This document shows, piece after piece, positions 1-12,900 of a stretch of DNA of 64,000 bases. Source of the DNA: Kryptolebias marmoratus. Taxonomy: Eukaryota; Chordata; Actinopteri; Cyprinodontiformes; Rivulidae. Location: positions 1,339,156 through 1,403,155 of the forward strand of contig NC_051447.1 in the NCBI RefSeq assembly GCF_001649575.2, in the 5' to 3' direction. Made by a program: the position numbers and the translations under genes. A model generated the notes under the pieces. The model was not told the origin of the DNA and did not search any database. It saw only the letters and a program-made list of their open reading frames with translations. Position 1 is the stretch's first letter; each line of letters begins with the position of its first letter.

Positions 1-200
1 GGGTGAAAGCCCGGCCACCAGGCGCTCGCCAACGTGCCCCACCTCCAGGCCTGGTTCCAGAGTGGGGCCTCGGTGACCCGCGTCCGGGCGAGGGAACACT
101 GTGTCCAATACTTGTATTCATCATAAGGGGTCAAGTTGAAACCACCATGGATAAATGCCCCCTGCGTCCAATACATTTTTTGAAGTCCCATCCACCCATG
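1..200 (+). repeat. GC-rich repeat fragment, unclassified
   Basis: The first 110 bases are GC-rich, unlike the AT-rich surroundings, and read like a fragment of a dispersed fish repeat cut by the window edge. A 66-codon frame is present but shows no recognisable domain. Confidence 0.3.
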
Positions 201-300
201 TAAGTGAAGTGAAATGAAATTTATTAATATAGCACTTTTCACCAGCAAGGCGATCCAAAGTGCTTAAAATGTTATATTCATGTAAATGAATATAACATTT
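201..300 (-). repeat. LINE/SINE 3'-tail-like fragment with a perfect hairpin
   Basis: The string tttattaatatagcacttt at 221-240 and ccaaagtgcttaaa look like the reverse of the conserved tail of L2-related fish LINEs and SINEs (agtgcttta...aataaa). Immediately after it, 267-281 and 286-300 form a perfect 15-base inverted repeat with a GTAA loop. Confidence 0.4.
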
Positions 301-1240
301 GCTTCACTTATTAAAAAATAAAAATAAACACTTTGGTTATTTTTTTTTTTTCAAATGTTGATTTTTGTCGATTCACATAACTCGTACTACACTGCTCTAT
401 GTTCAAATATGCATTTTTAAAACAGGTTTAGTTTCAATTTATTATTTGTGGCTTAAAGAAAACTGTCATTTTACACTGTGATTGGCAGTGTCACAGCCTA
501 TTAGCAAGTTTGGAGGGTGTGTAGGTGGGACTTGCATATCGAGGGTACAGCCAAATTTCCCCAGTGCACAGCCTCTGGCTCCAAAAATACAACATTGCAG
601 CATTCACAGAAACGCATATTTGCGGCTTTGTCCATATCTATTATTGCTGATGAGATGTGTCAGTGATTTGAATAAGAGCTCATCAAAGACTAAAATATAC
701 TCAACAATCATACCCCTAAACACAGCTGCTCACAGAGAACAGTATTCAGCCAGATTTCACTTTACCTCTCTTCAATGTTCTGATCAACTCTTTTCCTCTT
801 AACTTCAACAAATTAGTGACATGTTCAAATTTTCTTTTCTCAGCTTTAAAGTTAGTATATTGGCATGTGAACTCAGCATGATATCTGTTCTGTTTTTTGT
901 TTTTTTTTAAAAAGCACAACAAAAGGTACTTTCACAAAACTCTGCAAAGACTAGTCAGTCTTTATGCTGCTTCTGGCCATTCATTAATCATTGATGGAGC
1001 CGGCTACGTCCTACATTGAAATGAGCTTTTAAAAAGGAAGCGAGCATCGCACCACCTAAAGAAGGGTGGAGCAAAACTCATCTGCATTGACGTGAGGTGC
1101 AATGCATTAAATGTGTGATAGAGGTCTTCCTCATTTTCAAAACAGGCCAAATTAACTCAGTTTTCCCAAGTTTTTTGCCAATACAAAATATTTATCTATC
1201 AGAGAAGGTAATAGAGCACATAAGCTTTTTTCAAAGACCA
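301..1240. other. no gene or element recognised
   Basis: This AT-rich stretch has only short chance reading frames (482-802 is the longest) and no domain, splice pattern or repeat boundary that I can support. If ect2 exons continue to the left, it is intronic. Confidence 0.5.
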
Positions 1241-1800
1241 GGGGTCTCATGTATCAAAGAGTGAGCAGCTTTCACATTAAATGTTGGCATATGGAAACAA
1301 TTTGAAACGTGCATGTGAACTAAAATATTCACGTTTATAAAACTGCACACGCATGTTTCTGCGGACCATTCCTTTATACATCCTAATTTATGTGGAACTG
1401 AGCGTACATGAAACATCCTCCCTGACACATCTCTATTTAAACATGCAAATATTTGTAAATATGCCCTGTATGAGTGATTCCCCTCTCTGCGTCATCTAAA
1501 CTTATGTTTAAATGCAGGAAAATGAGGAATTTCATGGAATGTGAGTCAGCGATGCTCCTAAATGAGGTAGTGGAGCATAAAAACATATTTGGCTACTGTC
1601 CTCTGGCATTAGCACTGAGTGTAAGGAGGAGTAATGGTGTGCGTGAAGTTGCAGTTGTCAGAGCAGTGTACACCCACAGAAATAACAAAAAGGTTAAATG
1701 GTCAGACATAAAGGTGGGAGTAAAGCACAAGACAGCTGCTCAATGCCTCTCATCCAATAATGTTAGATACCACTTACTGTACATCAATTACACACTGTAA
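1241..1800 (+). pseudogene. PIF/Harbinger fragment with Myb/SANT-like (NAIF1-type) protein remnant
   Basis: The segment opens with ggggtctcatgtatcaaa, very similar to ggggtctcatttataaaa at 28348, where a better Harbinger copy starts. A frame at about 1505-1790 reads RKMRNFMECESAMLLNEVVE and, near its end, VKWSDIKVGVKHKTAAQCLS. These match the first helix and the KKWSDxKVxxKxxxA block of the Myb/SANT-like DNA-binding protein that accompanies Harbinger transposases; the host gene NAIF1 derives from it. The middle is frameshifted and the Gly-rich end is missing, so it is not functional. It lies between Harbinger-like termini and a decayed HARBI1-type fragment at 2734. Confidence 0.6.
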
Positions 1801-2100
1801 CTGTAAATTATTAAAGTGAACAGGGGGTTCAGCTACGCTGGCAGCCTCTGAGGCTTTACGCATTTGTTTAATTACATAATTACTGTAAAAACAGACACAC
1901 TCAGGGGCTTGATAGAACTTACAGAATTAGTCATTAAATAGTTGATGTCAAGAAATAAGTCGTTGCATATCATACCACTAAACAAAACAAAGAATTACCC
2001 AAAGTTGCCAATAACTGTTAGGGGATAAATTATAGATAAAGTTGCTGAACTCAAATACTTGGGCCTTAAGTTAGTCACCATGCTTAGTTTTAAAAGACAT

Positions 2101-2400
2101 GTAAAACAGATGGGCTGAATCTTGAAATGGTATTCAAATTTATACATGGTACTGCTCATCCACCTATCGACCTCTGAGCATATGAACAGAGTAACAAGGA
2201 GCACCTCTAGAAGGGAGTACAGTGTTCCCAAATGTAAAACTAAATTTAGACAAGTAACTTTTTCATACAAGGCCATAAAGGAATGGAACAAGGTTCCCAC
2301 AGATTTAAAGATCAGAACAAATTATAAAGCCTTCTCCAGAAAAACAAAAAGATTTATTTCAAGAACTCAAATCTTTCAGAACTGATTTCTAATTTAAATA
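2101..2400 (+). pseudogene. non-LTR retrotransposon reverse transcriptase, C-terminal tail
   Basis: Frame 2122-2385 contains STSRREYSVPKCKTKFRQVT followed by FSYKAIKEWNKVPTDLK. This is the pattern of the extreme C-terminus of fish LINE polyproteins, where a conserved basic block is followed by F-S-x-x-A-x-x-x-W-N-x-x-P. No RT catalytic region is attached. It is a 5'-truncated insertion, as is usual for LINEs, and the clade cannot be fixed from this tail. A short 3' UTR of AT-rich sequence follows. Confidence 0.6.
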
Positions 2401-2733
2401 CATATAAATTTGCAGATTTGAGTCGATGCACCTTTTTGATATGCATTGTTATTGTATGAATTAGCATTTTGTGTAAGTGGATACTGTGAAGTATTCTATG
2501 TATTGGTTTTTACTACTCAATTTTATTCTTTTTTTGTTTCTTACCTGCCACAGGGACTGTAGATGGAAATTTGCTAAAAAAAAAATTAAAAAAAAAAATG
2601 CTACAATATGGTATAGTCCATCTATACCATCTATACTTAGAGTTTAATGTTTATTTTTTTTGCTGTACATGGTCCCTGACAAATAAAGAAAGCATTTCAG
2701 CCACGGTGGAAGTAAATTTAATATACATGAGCA

Positions 2734-2994
2734 TCATATGGATGAGGCTATCCCATACAGCTGGCATGGCACATCTCCTCCTAGTTTCCCTCTGTAAGGT
2801 TGGGGCCAGTTCAGCACAGAGCTCAAAAAAAAAATGGCCATGGGTACTCTTAATCGGATAAGCCAGGCATCATTGTGAGCCAGCAGGTTCGTGCGATCCC
2901 TAAAAATACGGTCTCTCCAAATTCTTCCAATGGAGATGTCTTTCAGCAGAGCCAAAGCTATCATTGCTCCACAATTACACACAACTTTCCGCAT
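2734..2994 (-). pseudogene. HARBI1-like transposase, N-terminal fragment
   Basis: The minus-strand frame contains RIWRDRIFRDRTNLLAHNDA followed by WLIRLRVP. This is the N-terminal signature (RxFRDRxxPLxHxDxWLxxRFRxP) of HARBI1-type nucleases of PIF/Harbinger transposons. The frame breaks down afterwards and no DDE residues are visible, so it is a remnant. Together with the Myb-like fragment at 1241 it may be the other half of one decayed Harbinger element, since these transposons carry two genes. Confidence 0.65.
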
Positions 2995-3774
2995 GTGTCC
3001 TTGTCTACATCTTATTGACCTTAGGAATCATACCTGCATTTTTTTTTAAATATGTGATCTGACACAGTTTTTTTTCTCTGTGAAAGTGGAAGTGCCCCTT
3101 AGACAATTCACAGGTATTTTATGTGCCTCAACGGTATGTGTGCCTCGCAAGTGCGTGGCCCCCAATTTGTGCTTTCATTAGCCTGAACTGCAATGTCAGA
3201 ATAAAAGCCAAAAATACTAGTGTGCGGTCACCAATTCATGTTCACCTACATGGACACGTGACAAAAATAAAGAAAACTTTACAGTTTACATTACATTGAG
3301 GCTGTTTTGATCAGTTTTGGAGGCATGCTGTATGTTATGTTGTATGAGACTACATGTGGTTCAGTTTTATTGTTCAGGTTTAAACCATAAAGGTCATGAG
3401 AAAACAGTGTGTTCAAATATTCCTTGAGTTCAGACAACCAAATGGACTCAGATTTTGGTGTATTTAGGCGAGTTTCAGTACTTTGCAGTTTGATATCATT
3501 GACTGAAAAGGTTTGTCTGCAGATTCACAGGGTAGGTAAAAAGTGTGCATATATTTATGTGCACTTTCATGTAATGTTCGTTTTGATAAAACTCTTCTGT
3601 TGGTTCATATGCGAGGCCACTGGAAAACTCAAACCAAATTCCATATTTTTCTGGACTTTTCAGAACTTTGTAGAAAACCTGAGGTGTTTTTACATTCAAT
3701 ATATAAATACAATTTAACAATATTAATCTACATTCAATCTTTTTGTAAACTTCATCCAATCATAAGTTACAAAC
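2995..3774. other. ect2 intron sequence, nothing further recognised
   Basis: There are only short overlapping frames on both strands (3409-3785), with no domain and no consensus exon. I searched it for the next ect2 BRCT2 exon on the minus strand and did not find it. Confidence 0.5.
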
Positions 3775-3905
3775 CATGTTTCTGAGTCCTCTCCTCCATG
3801 TTGGCCTTTTCTTCTTCTGAGAATCCCAGAAAACTAAGAATGCAGTCCTGGAATGGAGGAACTTTGAACTTAGTTCGAAATGCCTCGTCATTTGCATGAA
3901 AATCC
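3775..3905 (-). CDS. ect2: ect2 exon 8, linker and start of BRCT2 (last exon in window)
   Basis: This 131-base exon has its acceptor at the end of a tract of more than 30 almost pure pyrimidines and the donor G|GTTTGT. It encodes DFHANDEAFRTKFKVPPFQD and then CILSFLGFSEEEKANMEERT, which aligns residue by residue with the mammalian linker and first strand of BRCT2. Phase 1 at the donor predicts a Gly codon completed by the next exon. I could not find that exon in positions 1-3774, so it must lie outside the window. Confidence 0.95.
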
Positions 3906-6900
3906 CTAAAAAAAAAAAAAAAAAAAGAAAGAAAAAAAAAGGAATTACACTCTGACAAGCCAGCATTTACAGAGCTGAGTTTGTATTCAAACAAAATCAC
4001 AACAATAAAGTTGTACCCTATTAACATTTTATATTTTTGGGATGTTACAGTTCAGACAAAGGAAACTGCCCTGAAATCTGTGTGTTTAATTGAAAACTGA
4101 CCCCCAGCAGTCCATAAGCTAAAACTAGAGATGTACTGGTCAAACTTTTATTGTCCTTAAAACTGATCCAAGTCGTTTAAAAAATAAGAATGAGCTGATA
4201 TTGAGTCTCAGTCCTATACTTACACCATGTTGCTGTAACCACAGACAGTGCTAGGAATAGTTCAGACTGAATGATCATCTCCATTCATTGTGTTACTTGT
4301 GAACAATATAAACTTCAATCCATGCAAGTATACCATTCTTAATTAGAATAATTAGATGGTGCAGCATTAGAAAGATGTCACCTCACTGTGTTGTTAGCTG
4401 TGATTAACCTAACACCGCTAACAGGTAATGAGAGCTTGTGAACTGTCATGAGAAAAAAATTCCAAGCAAGAAAAATGCTCGTTCCTCAGCAAAAATATTG
4501 CTGCATTGTTTCTGTCGCAACAGAGATTTTCCACAGTGGCTTTTATTTATTCTTTGTTCTAACTGCCTCCAAGCCCAAAGCTTAGAGCGCTGTGGCGAGA
4601 TGCGTCATTGGGACCGCGTCAGTTAATACCACTAAAACAAATGGCATGCAAGCTGAAGTGGCTGTAATGACACAATCAGCTTTAAAAAATAACTTAATTT
4701 ATTTTTTTTCTTTAGCTGAGCAGCTGCAGCCAAGCCTTACATCACCAAGTGCAATGCAAAGCATCTGATGAAGTGGTGTAAAGCATGCTGCCACTTGACT
4801 CCAAAAAATGTTTTTTTGGAAATGTTTTCTCCTGTGTGATGAATCACAATTCTCTGTTATGTTGTGGGGTTGTTTTTCAGGAGTTGGGCTCAGCTGCTTT
4901 AATCCGGTGAAAGGAACATTTAATGGTTCAGCGTGCCAAGACATTTTGGACAATTTCATGCTCCCAATTTCGAGGGAACAGTTTGGGGATGGCCCCTTCC
5001 TGTTCCAACAAGACTGCACAAAGATCCATGAAGACAAGGATGAGTGAGTTCAGGGTGGAAGAGCTTGACTGTCCTGCTCAGAGTCCTGACCTCAACCTGA
5101 CAGAACACCTTTGGGATGAATTACAGAGGAGACTGTGAGCCAGGCCTTCTTGTCCAGCATCAGTGTCTGACCTCAACATTGCGCTTTTGGAAAAATGATC
5201 AAAAATTTAAATAAACACACTCCTAAACAGGGATGGAAATTGGCACCCGCCACTGGCCAAATGCAGGTAAATGTTTGAAGTAGCTGGTAAATTGGAACAA
5301 CGCACCAGCCACAGTGACAAGTTTGCAATTTTAACCAAAAAAAAAAAAAAAAAAATGCGATGAAATTGTACTCCTGACCTATAGGGGGGCATTATTAGGT
5401 GCTAAACTTAAAAAAAAAAAAAAAAAAAACAGACCAAAATATGGTTCATATTCAGCGTCTCTGACGCTGACACACGCAGAGTCACATGCGTACACCCTCA
5501 CGCTGGTGAACAAACGCTCCCGCCAGCAGACGGAGACCACAAAAAAACTATGTCGCAAAAGCCTGCAAAGCGAGCAAGAATATCTCCACTTTTTAAACAT
5601 GCTGAAAGTGGTTCTGATGGCAGCACTTTCTCTGCTGCGAGGAGCAGCAGGAGTAACTCTTCCACTCCTGGTTCACCTGGAGAAGGTCCAAGAACACAAA
5701 GGAGCCCAAGAGTTTCATGGCTATGGAGGACCAAAACTGACAGAATTAAAAGTAAAAGCAAGAATACATAAAAGGCTCAATAAATAAATAAAAGGCCAAA
5801 TAAATAAATTAATATGCTTAAAATGCACCAATTCATTTAAAAAAGGAGATCTTTACCCCATGTTTTCTAATTTATTTGACATTCTTATTTATTTTTCCAG
5901 TTTAGTTCCAACTAGGGCTGCAACTAACGATAATTTCAATAATCGATTAATCGGGCGATTATTTTCTCGATAAATCGGTCGTCTTGGAATTCTGTATGTA
6001 AAGGAGTAGGTTGATGTAAAACTTTTACTACTTTCTTATTTTTAAATAAATCAATATAAATTCAACTCAACATTCTCACTTTATATACTTAGCTCTCAAG
6101 CAGAAAATAACAATAGCTTATTTACCACCCGTGTTTCACATCTCTAAAAAACTTACAACTAAATCAATTAAACACACACACTACAAGTACCATTAAAACA
6201 ATAATTACATAAATAAGTAGTTGTAAATTTAGTTAAATGTTGCCTCACTCTTCACTTGCATGCAGTGATCGATCCATGACTAAACATTACTTTGTGATGC
6301 CACCGGGTGGCGCTGAAAGCAGTGTGCAGTTTCCTGTATGCTAACTGCTGCTAACAGAGCTCACAGAGCTAGTTCTGCTGCTGAACAACTTTAAGACTAA
6401 ACACAAAACCCTATTCAGCAGATTCTAACCTGCAGTGAGTAAAATATGCCCCCCAAAACGGTGATGGAGTAGCAGAAAGAAAGTTTGCAGTGAGGAAGAG
6501 GAGCCGTAGCTTCTTCATCATCATACGGAGAGGACNTTTTTTTTACGGAGCGGACGGAGCAATGACTTATATTTGGGACGGAGTTTGTTCAGCAAAGGCG
6601 CTGCGGGTGACGTCACCGTTTCCGCGACAACGTTAGTGACGCATAAATTGCGTGACACATATCGATAATGACTTTTGTTGCCAACGCTTTTAATTATCGA
6701 ATTTTATCAATTTTATCGATTCGTTGTTGCAGCCCTAGTTCCAACAAATCATATTTTTAAGCACATAATTTAAATTGTACAATTTATAAAAATATATTCT
6801 TTGGTTTTTCTTTTCCTTATAGATGCATTGTTGTCTCTTTATTTATTCTTTTCTCCCCACAAGTCTTTTTTTTTATTTCCATGCGTTGCTTTTACATTTT

Positions 6901-9900
6901 TCCGTGTACAAATGTAAATGTTTTGTTAAACTCTGTATCAGTACATGTGGCTGTTACAGTATCTGTGTCCTCCATGTAGTATGTATAGCACTGATGTATC
7001 TTTGGCATCCTGGAAAAAAGTTATCAATAAACATAGCGGAGAACATTTTGGCAAAGGAACGGGTTCTATGTCATCCTGATCCAGCAAAAAACCTCTCAAT
7101 GAATTTGGCTCCATTTTTAGTCCCAGAATTTCTTCATGTCTGTTTTAAGACATCGGGACAAGAACACAAACACTTTTTCTGGAAACTAGGCTTACTTTAC
7201 TGAAAAAGTAGTGATTTGTGCGAAAAACTATCCCAGACTTTACAAAAACAGTAATTTCTCATCTTGATAACAACTTTCTGCTTGCTATTAATTGAGGCAC
7301 TTTCAGAAGAATAACTGATCATGACACAATATTTACTGGAGAGCGTGGATTGGTTCTTGCAGCTACATGACGAATAAGTGCTGAGAGCACTGATGTTTGA
7401 AGTGGCAGAATGTGATCCATACTGCAGCAGCATCGCTAAGAGAGTTGTTATAACTTCCTTGTATCTCTGTCAGCACAATGTGGAGGTGATGGGGTTGTAG
7501 CTGAAGCATGAGGCCACCATGATTAGTTTATACTATTTTTTTTTCTAAATGTATGACTAACTGGAAAAGTTCTGAAATTTTAACAAAGGTTTTACAAACT
7601 CTGAGTCGCCTCTGTAGCATAAAGTAGAGGTGTTGTACAGATTTTTCAAACTTACACGTCATCTCTTCTCTCCCATGCCTTCTGGATCCAAGAAAGATTG
7701 AGGATTGGAGTCCCCATACACACTGCCAGCTGAGAGATGACAGAAAGAAGAAAAGATCATTTTAGTAAATGTTTAACCAACAGATGATGTCAACGATTAA
7801 TTAAAGGTCTACCATTCCTTGAAGAATTGCCTATTGCCCATGTGTTAAAATAAAATTATCCTACGTTGAGAAATGACCGAGCTGTAGACATTTTGGTCAA
7901 ACCTTGAAAATAGCATAATGCACAATCTCATGGTCAGAATGTATGTTGTGAATGACTCAAGCTTTAGTTCAATATTTGTAAAACTGAATGAGTTAAAGCA
8001 ATTTTTGTAATAGCCCTTTTGGTTGGCTAATGTAGATAAGCTGTAGAGGCCAACTTGAACTGGACTGTTCAAGTTCAAGAGATAAGGGTAAAAAGTTAAG
8101 TTTATACCAACCCTGTACTTCTCTCCGTGAGTGGAGTTTGCAATGAGATGAGTCACTTTGGTGCTGAAGTCTTTCCTAATGATTCCGCCCATGTGATGAA
8201 CCAAATTCACCAAGTTTTTCTGCAGGAGAAAAACAAACATGAACCAACACCTACATTGATACCATATATCTTAATTTGCAAAAAATTAATGACTGCAAAA
8301 AAAAACATGAATGCTATGGCTGCATATTACAATGCAGGCCGCAGCATACAGTACATGATTACCACAAACCTTGGATACATGCAAACAAAAGAGACATGGG
8401 ATGTGGTTCTTGTCATTCTCACAAACACTCAAATTATGAGCCAACACAGGAGCATGTTGTTAAATGAACCTCACCATTTCCTCCTTGTTTCTGAAGCCCG
8501 TGAAGCACAGAGACAGGTTCAACATGGTTGTGCAGTAAAGAGGACGGCAAGAAAAATGGAGCGGCTGGAGTAAAAGACAAAAAAATAAGTCAGTGTTCAA
8601 AAATAAATATTATTTACATTTAGAAAGTATAAATGTAATTGTACCTAATTAGAGAATAAATATTTATCAACACAGGTGTAATCAGATTTTTGGGAGCAAA
8701 AACTTTCAAGTCAAAAGCCATTTCCTAAGATAAAAAAAGCCAAAAAAAGGGAAGAAGCCAGATCTGTAAAATAAATAGTGGATTGCGAAAGTATCCACCC
8801 TTCTTAGTATTCTTTGTATTTTGTTACATGGAATTCAAATGGATTTCCAATTTGAAGTTTTAAAAAAACAAACAAAAATAAAATAAATAAATACGAAATG
8901 CACGTCAAATTATTAAAACTGAAAGAAAAAAAAATCTTAAATAATTTTTATAAATATGAAACTGAAAAGTCTTGGATGCATATGTATTCATTCATCCAAA
9001 GTCAGTACTGTATAGAGCCACCTTCAGCAGAAGTTCCAGCATTAAGTCGTTTTTGATGCATGTTTGTAATCTTGGTCCATCTAACGGCTGTATTTGTTTG
9101 TCCATTCTTCATGACCAAACTGCTGCAGTTCCTTCAGGTTGGATGGGTGCTGCTTGTGTCAAACTATTTTCAAATTAATTCTCAGGTGGATCAGATTAAG
9201 GCTTTGACTGGACCATTCAAAGATATTTAACTGGTTCTCTTTAAACCATTAGAGTATTGATTCAGCAGTGTGTTTAGGCTCATTGTCCTGCTGGAAGGTG
9301 GACCTCTATCCCATTCTCAGATCTCTGGAAGACTAACAAGTTCCTCTCAAGAATGTCCCTGTATTTTCCTTCGTCCATCTTTCCTTTACTCTGTCTAGTT
9401 TCCAAGTCCATGATGATGAAAAACAGTGCTACAGCATTATGCTGCCAACATCATGTGGAGATGGGGTTTTCAGCATGATGAGAGGTAGTAGGTTTTCTTC
9501 AGACAGTTTTCCTTGATAGACAAAATATTCAGTTTAATCTGACAACAGTACCTTCTTCTACATGTTTGTTGAGTCTCCAGTATAACCCTTGGTGAATTTC
9601 AAATGGCTTGCCTTATTTTTTTTCCTCTAAAAATGTCTTTCTCCTGTCCACTCTTACATAAAGCCCTGCTTGATGCAACTTACAGTGGTCCTGTGGACAG
9701 ATCCTCCTATCATTGCAGAAGAGCTGCCCAGCTCCATCAGGCTTACCTTTGGCCTCCTGGATGTTTCTTTAAAGTAAAGTAAAGTAAAGTAAAAATTTAT
9801 TTATTTCGTTGATAAATGCCCTCCTGAATTTTGTTTTGAAATTTCACGTGTTTTAAATTCTTGTGTTGCACTCTGTTCTTTTATCAGTGTACAGCACACT

Positions 9901-12900
9901 GGCCAACAATTATGTTTTTGAAGTGCTTTATAAATGAAGGTGTATTATATTGTTTTGGTGGATGACCCTTTTCTTGACAGGTTTGCTGTGGTGGCATTTT
10001 TCATTTCTTTTCAAATATAGAACTTAATGGAGCTCTGTGGGATGCTCAGAGTTTAGGATATTTTTATAATCTAACCCTGATCTGTACAGGGTTTCCCCCC
10101 AGAAAAGAGGCTAAGCCTAGTGGTAGGTGGCCAATCGCGATTTAGTAAAAAAAATAAAAATAAAAGATTAAAGTTGACATGAAAGTTGAAAATTAGGGCT
10201 GCAACTAACGATAATTTCAATAATCGATTAATTGGGCGATTATTTTCTCGATTAATCGGTCGTCTTGGAACCCCCCCACCGTTTGGAATTGCATAGATTA
10301 CTGAACAAAAACATGTAGCTGCCTGTAGTTAGTTGTGATAAAGAAAAAAATTAAGAGAGATGTCAAATAACTTTGGTAAATAAAACTAAATGTCAACAAA
10401 AATATAAAAAATGTATACTATATCCCTAAAAATAAATGTGGATGCTACTTTTTTAAAAAGTGCAAAACGGAGGCATTTTGTTGTTTAAAGGCCCTGAGTC
10501 TTTCACATTAACATTTGTGTTGAGAACAAGTAAAGCTTCAGTCATGGAACCATGACACATGGTGCACACACTACGAAATGCACTGAATCATTCCCTTTCT
10601 TTAGGAACTTTGCATTGCAATGTAAAAATGTTGCATGTCAACATGTTCCTGGCTAAGGCTGGCTCTGTTTTTGGAGGCTATGTGGAGTGCATTTATTTCC
10701 CATCATGACATATTATTTCACTGTTTGTTGTTTTTTTCTGAAATGAGAAAGACCATATTATAGCATAAATTACAAAAACTTAAAAATGTTTAAATTGCAT
10801 TCATTCATTTTGGCCCACATAAAAAAGTTATCTGTATGTAAAGGAGTAGGTTGATGTAAAACATTCGCGGGCCGTCAGGCTTATAATACACTGGGGGAAC
10901 CCTGCTGTACTTCTCCACAACTTTGCCTTTGACCCGTATGGAGAGTTCTTTGGTCCTCATGCTGTCTCTTGCTTAGTATATATACACCTGTTCTGATCCA
11001 GAATCAGTACTGGTTCAACACCTTAAAGTTGTAAGACCTATCACTAAGATCATTTGACAGTTAAATAAGATCCACCCTATTGTGGGCAATCTTATTGTCT
11101 GGTTTTTTCCCAGCTTCTTCTGTCCTCACTTCCTCTGAGTGTTAGATGTTTCACTATTCCTCTGCCTCCATTAGTGATAATGGCACATATAATAAATGTA
11201 GTCTTATGGTAGCTTTGGAGACAAGATTGTCTAAATTGGAAGCTCGGCTCCGCACTGGTGAAAAGCCATAAGCTAGCCACTGAGAGTAAATCCTGTTATC
11301 AGTCCTCCAGTAGACCTCGAGCAGCCGGGACCCCAGGCTGACTAGGTGACAGTTCAGATTAAGCATAGCACTAAGGCTAAGCCCCCAGTTCACATTTCAA
11401 ACAGATTTTTCTCACTCAGCGGCAAGGTAACTACCAGCTCCATAGTCCAAAACCTGGCACTAGGGACTCCAACAACCAACAAATGCATTCCGGGGGCCAG
11501 TGCGGGCGATATCAAATCTTACCTCAAACTGCTGGCTAAGGTTAAGGTTAAATACAGTAAGAATGTTATTCATGTCGACGGTAATGACACCATTTTTATG
11601 TCAATTGATGGTCACTAAAATTAATATTGCTTCATGTGTAACATTGCAAAAACTCAATTGGTCTCCAAAGTTTTTTCTGGTCCCCTTCCCAACCTGACCA
11701 GTGATGACATGTTTAGCTGCATGTCGTCATTCAACCACTGGCTGTTCTGAGGGTACCCTGAAAACAATGTGGCCGCCATAGATAACTGGAGTGCATTTTG
11801 GGGAAAACCTGGTCTGATGCACAGAGATGACATCCATCCCACTTTGGGTGGAGCCGCTCTTCTTTTTAGGAATTTAGCCGATTTTGTTCGTCATCCAAAT
11901 TATTGACAACTTAGGGTCCAGTCCAGGAGGCAGAATTGTAGTCTTACACACCTCTCTACTGATTCTCCTCTGTTACCCACCCAAACCACCATTGAAACAG
12001 TGACAGCTCATCCATGTCTAAATCAACTAAACCAATTAGCTCAAGAAAAATAAATTGCAAAAAATCCTATAAAAATTAACAGCTACTTTACCAGAACAGA
12101 AAAATAAAACCATTAAATGCGGAATATTCATCTTTTTTTATCTAAGTCTTTTAGTTAACTGATCATTACATTCATTTATTTTGTTTTACAGAAACCTGGC
12201 AACAACAGGAGGATTTTGTTATTAAAAACTCCTGCTAATTATTAAAATTTTCATGTTCCAAGAACAACAGGTCAAGTTGAGGAGTACCTGCTATTTTTCA
12301 GTCAGGATCATCGATTAATGCTAAATAATTCATAATTCTTTTGAGATGGTGACTATTAGTCTCTCATATCCAAAATAGAAATCAGAAAAACTACTGTTAC
12401 TTGTTTTAATATATTCTCTACCAGGCTCTTATTCTCAGTTTTTGTCTTAATTCTCGGACTTTTTGTCCGACTTATTATTGAATAGTGATAAAGTCATAAT
12501 AGTGTGGAATTTCAATATTCCTGTAGATGTTGAAAAGTGATAGCTTAAACATAGCCCTTAAATTTTTTTTTGTTTAGTAGAGTCAATTGGTTTTGCCCAA
12601 AATGTCTACAAACCTACCCATTCTCTTCATCATACTCTTGATCTGGTTCTGACATTCGGTATAGAGAGTAAGCACTTGATAATATAGCCTCACAATCCTG
12701 TTCTGTCTGATCATTTTTAATAACCTTTGAGTTTACATTGACTGACTACACAGCCACTAAGAGTAAATTTCATCCTAGTAGATGATCATCAGAGAATGAT
12801 TCCTAGCTTCCTCAGATAGATAACCATTACTAATTGGCTTTTTATAATCTATGTGAATGTTTTTGTACAGTGCCCTGAGATGACTTCTCAAAAGTCGAGG

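Noticed and set aside
1..3774. Search for the next ect2 exon (rest of BRCT2)
   Set aside because: No minus-strand frame with BRCT2 wording and splice sites was found; the exon must be beyond the window edge.
3760..4027. Overlapping minus frames with long Phe runs
   Set aside because: The Phe runs are the polypyrimidine tract; only 3775-3905 is exon, the rest is intron read-through.
8127..8573. 148-codon plus-strand frame
   Set aside because: It is the antisense shadow of ect2 exons 5 and 6.
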